Shown here in pieces: positions 5,801 to 6,170 of a stretch of DNA of 6,170 nucleotides; positions within the stretch are counted from its first letter, which is position 1; each line of letters begins with the position of its first letter. A program made the translations under genes and the position numbers. The stretch covers positions 1-6,170 of the forward strand of contig JAHFRX010000092.1 in NCBI GenBank assembly GCA_023266075.1. Reading direction: 5' to 3'. The notes under the pieces were generated by a model. It worked only from the letters and a program-made list of their open reading frames with translations. It did no database searches and had not been told where the DNA came from. The DNA is from Legionellaceae bacterium. GTDB taxonomy: Bacteria > Pseudomonadota > Gammaproteobacteria > Legionellales > Legionellaceae.

Positions 5801-6170
5801 GTCATCTCATTGTGTAGCTCATCTAACGTAAAACCAACAGCCAATTTAGCGGCTATTTTAGCAATTGGAAAACCGGTTGCTTTAGAAACAAGTGCTGATG
5901 ATCGAGAGACCCTTGGATTCATCTCTATCACGACCATACGACCATTCTTAGGATTCAAAGCAAATTGAACATTACTCCCGCCTGTTTCTACACCAATGGC
6001 TCGAAGCACTGAAAATGCCGCTTCTCGCATCATCTGATATTCAGGATCGGATAACGTTTGAATAGGCGCAACAGTTACCGAGTCTCCTGTATGAATGCCC
6101 AGAGGGTCGATATTTTCAACGCCACACACTACAATACAGTTATCATTTCTATCTCGCACGACTTCAAGCT
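2809..6170 (-). CDS. carB-argF: CarB-ArgF fusion: CPSase large subunit + ornithine carbamoyltransferase (5' partial)
   Basis: One uninterrupted frame encodes two consecutive arginine-pathway enzymes. Residues are numbered from the Val (GTG) at 6159-6157; this is an internal codon equivalent to about E. coli CarB 221, since the frame continues as Leu-Glu-Val to the edge. About 220 N-terminal residues are missing. Residues 1-175 end the first ATP-grasp half (metal ligands Q65, E79, N81; R86). Residues 180-325 are the oligomerisation region. Residues 333-705 are the carbamoyl-phosphate half (GGGPNRIGQG-like motif at 338-347, R487, Q600, E612, N614, R619). Residues 712-795 are a shortened MGS-like domain. 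Residues 812-1116 are a full-length OTCase: carbamoyl-phosphate loop EKPSFRTR (857-864), HPCQ (935-938), GDGNN (962-966), DVWVSMG (1027-1033), HCMP (1064-1067). The SMG and HCxP motifs exclude aspartate carbamoyltransferase. CarB uses glutamine-derived ammonia (via CarA), bicarbonate and 2 ATP; OTCase then makes citrulline from ornithine in the cytoplasm. No ATG or GTG lies at the domain junction, so the OTCase is unlikely to be made separately. carA is probably upstream, outside the window. Confidence 0.93.
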   Translation of the reverse strand, partial: LEVVRDRNDNCIVVCGVENIDPLGIHTGDSVTVAPIQTLSDPEYQMMREAAFSVLRAIGVETGGSNVQFALNPKNGRMVVIEMNPRVSRSSALVSKATGFPIAKIAAKLAVGFTLDELHNEMTEGQLPASFEPSIDYVITKIPRFNDEKFNAESIPLGPKMRSVGEVMAIGSTFIESLQYAFSSLECTQDALVTLTEEDLKEKLLQYSSLTILVVLECLRRDWSIEVLHQYTYIDPWFLQQMSQFVSMEKSIAHCALHDLQPSTLLRLKKNGFSDASIASLVNSTEDAVRAYRQTQHVFPVYKCIDTCAGEFRTTTAYLYSTYQTHCETKVSKNPKVMVVGSGPNRIGQGVEFDYVCVKAVAAFSLAGFDTLMVNCNPETVSTDYDVSDKLYFVPLTFEKILDLIEKEKPDYVALQFGGQTPLNLLAALEKSGVSVIGLNTEIVALTEDRNQFRTFLQTLGLKQPHNVIIQKESQDESLISSLQYPVIIRPSFILGGRYMEVATTSSQLKKCIQTIFKTNPYPILVELFLENAIEVDVDLVSDGEDVFVPLVLEHIEPAGVHSGDSACVTPPYRLSNALVQLIHQQSKKIAQALKLKGLMNIQFAVKDKEVYVIEVNPRSSRTLPFACKVTGLPLVEIAVQCMLNHTLKAQRCLSPVKLPYYYVKEAILPFKHFLTSSSYTLGPEMKATGEVMGIGLTPGEAFLKAQMAVGYTHIAQSKTFFVSGFEVKDGWIFKLKEAGLTQLFDLKKDNQPDVLFILDNHPQYLGYALMHNLPYVSTREAASMLVSSLIHRDQNGLLEPLQTLYQHIQHPSKVKHVLTGKELSAKEITEVLFLAATIKKNPNAYQSALSHQKVVMLMEKPSFRTRLSFHIAVERLGGFLVESVQNTRKTEIPEDMVRVLNGYCDYVVIRTHEDKALSAMMTYATIPIVNALSALYHPCQALADLLTLQENYGDLEGLTLSFIGDGNNVLHSLMLMAPLMGVKVQYCCPVGHEPHADVVSYCEQYYSGFIEKHTTPEAAVYNAHAVYTDVWVSMGFEDNVSQEVFQRFQVDEALMSKARPEAIFMHCMPMERGFEVSMSLPDSPCSVIFSQSENRLYVQMALLIFLRRTASYTPQRFA

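Noticed and set aside
6157..6159. GTG as a translation start for the carB-argF gene.
   Set aside because: The frame stays open to the window edge as Leu-Glu-Val-Val, matching CarB upstream of this point; the codon is an internal valine.

Overview
The window looks like an AT-rich gammaproteobacterial chromosome at the edge of a mobile region. The carbamoyl-phosphate synthase (CPSase) sequence aligns closely, as I recall it, with the enterobacterial CarB. The tRNA remnant resembles the E. coli proline tRNA with anticodon GGG. An amoeba-associated or intracellular lineage such as Legionellales/Coxiellaceae would fit the base composition, but that is only a guess.

Layout, left to right. Positions 1-193 are a short non-coding leader with a sigma70-like promoter. 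Positions 194-1429 (+) encode a DUF4143-type AAA ATPase of a kind common in accessory DNA. Positions 1430-1921 are non-coding and the most informative part of the window. They hold a decayed reading frame on the minus strand that may be a transposase remnant, a consensus-like promoter, a 48-base 3' fragment of a tRNA-Pro(GGG) gene (anticodon arm to CCA), a 13-bp hairpin, and a promoter for the next gene. Positions 1922-2824 (+) encode a ten-helix EamA/DMT transporter. From 2809 to the right edge (-) runs one continuous reading frame that joins the large subunit of CPSase (CarB) to a complete ornithine carbamoyltransferase (OTCase, ArgF). Its N-terminal part lies beyond the window.

Two points stand out. 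First, the CarB-ArgF fusion puts the enzyme that makes carbamoyl phosphate and the one that uses it for citrulline on a single polypeptide. The regulatory MGS-like domain between them is clearly shortened and lacks the segment that binds UMP/IMP in E. coli CarB. This suggests an arginine-dedicated, possibly channelled enzyme, analogous in logic to CAD in eukaryotic pyrimidine synthesis. Second, the tRNA-Pro 3' fragment without its 5' half is the usual footprint of a tyrosine-recombinase element integrated in a tRNA gene. Its orientation implies that the intact tRNA and the element lie to the left, so the ATPase would be island cargo and the transporter and carB-argF would be chromosomal flank.

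The transporter and carB-argF converge and overlap by 16 bp. They are not an operon, and nothing in the sequence shows a functional link between them.
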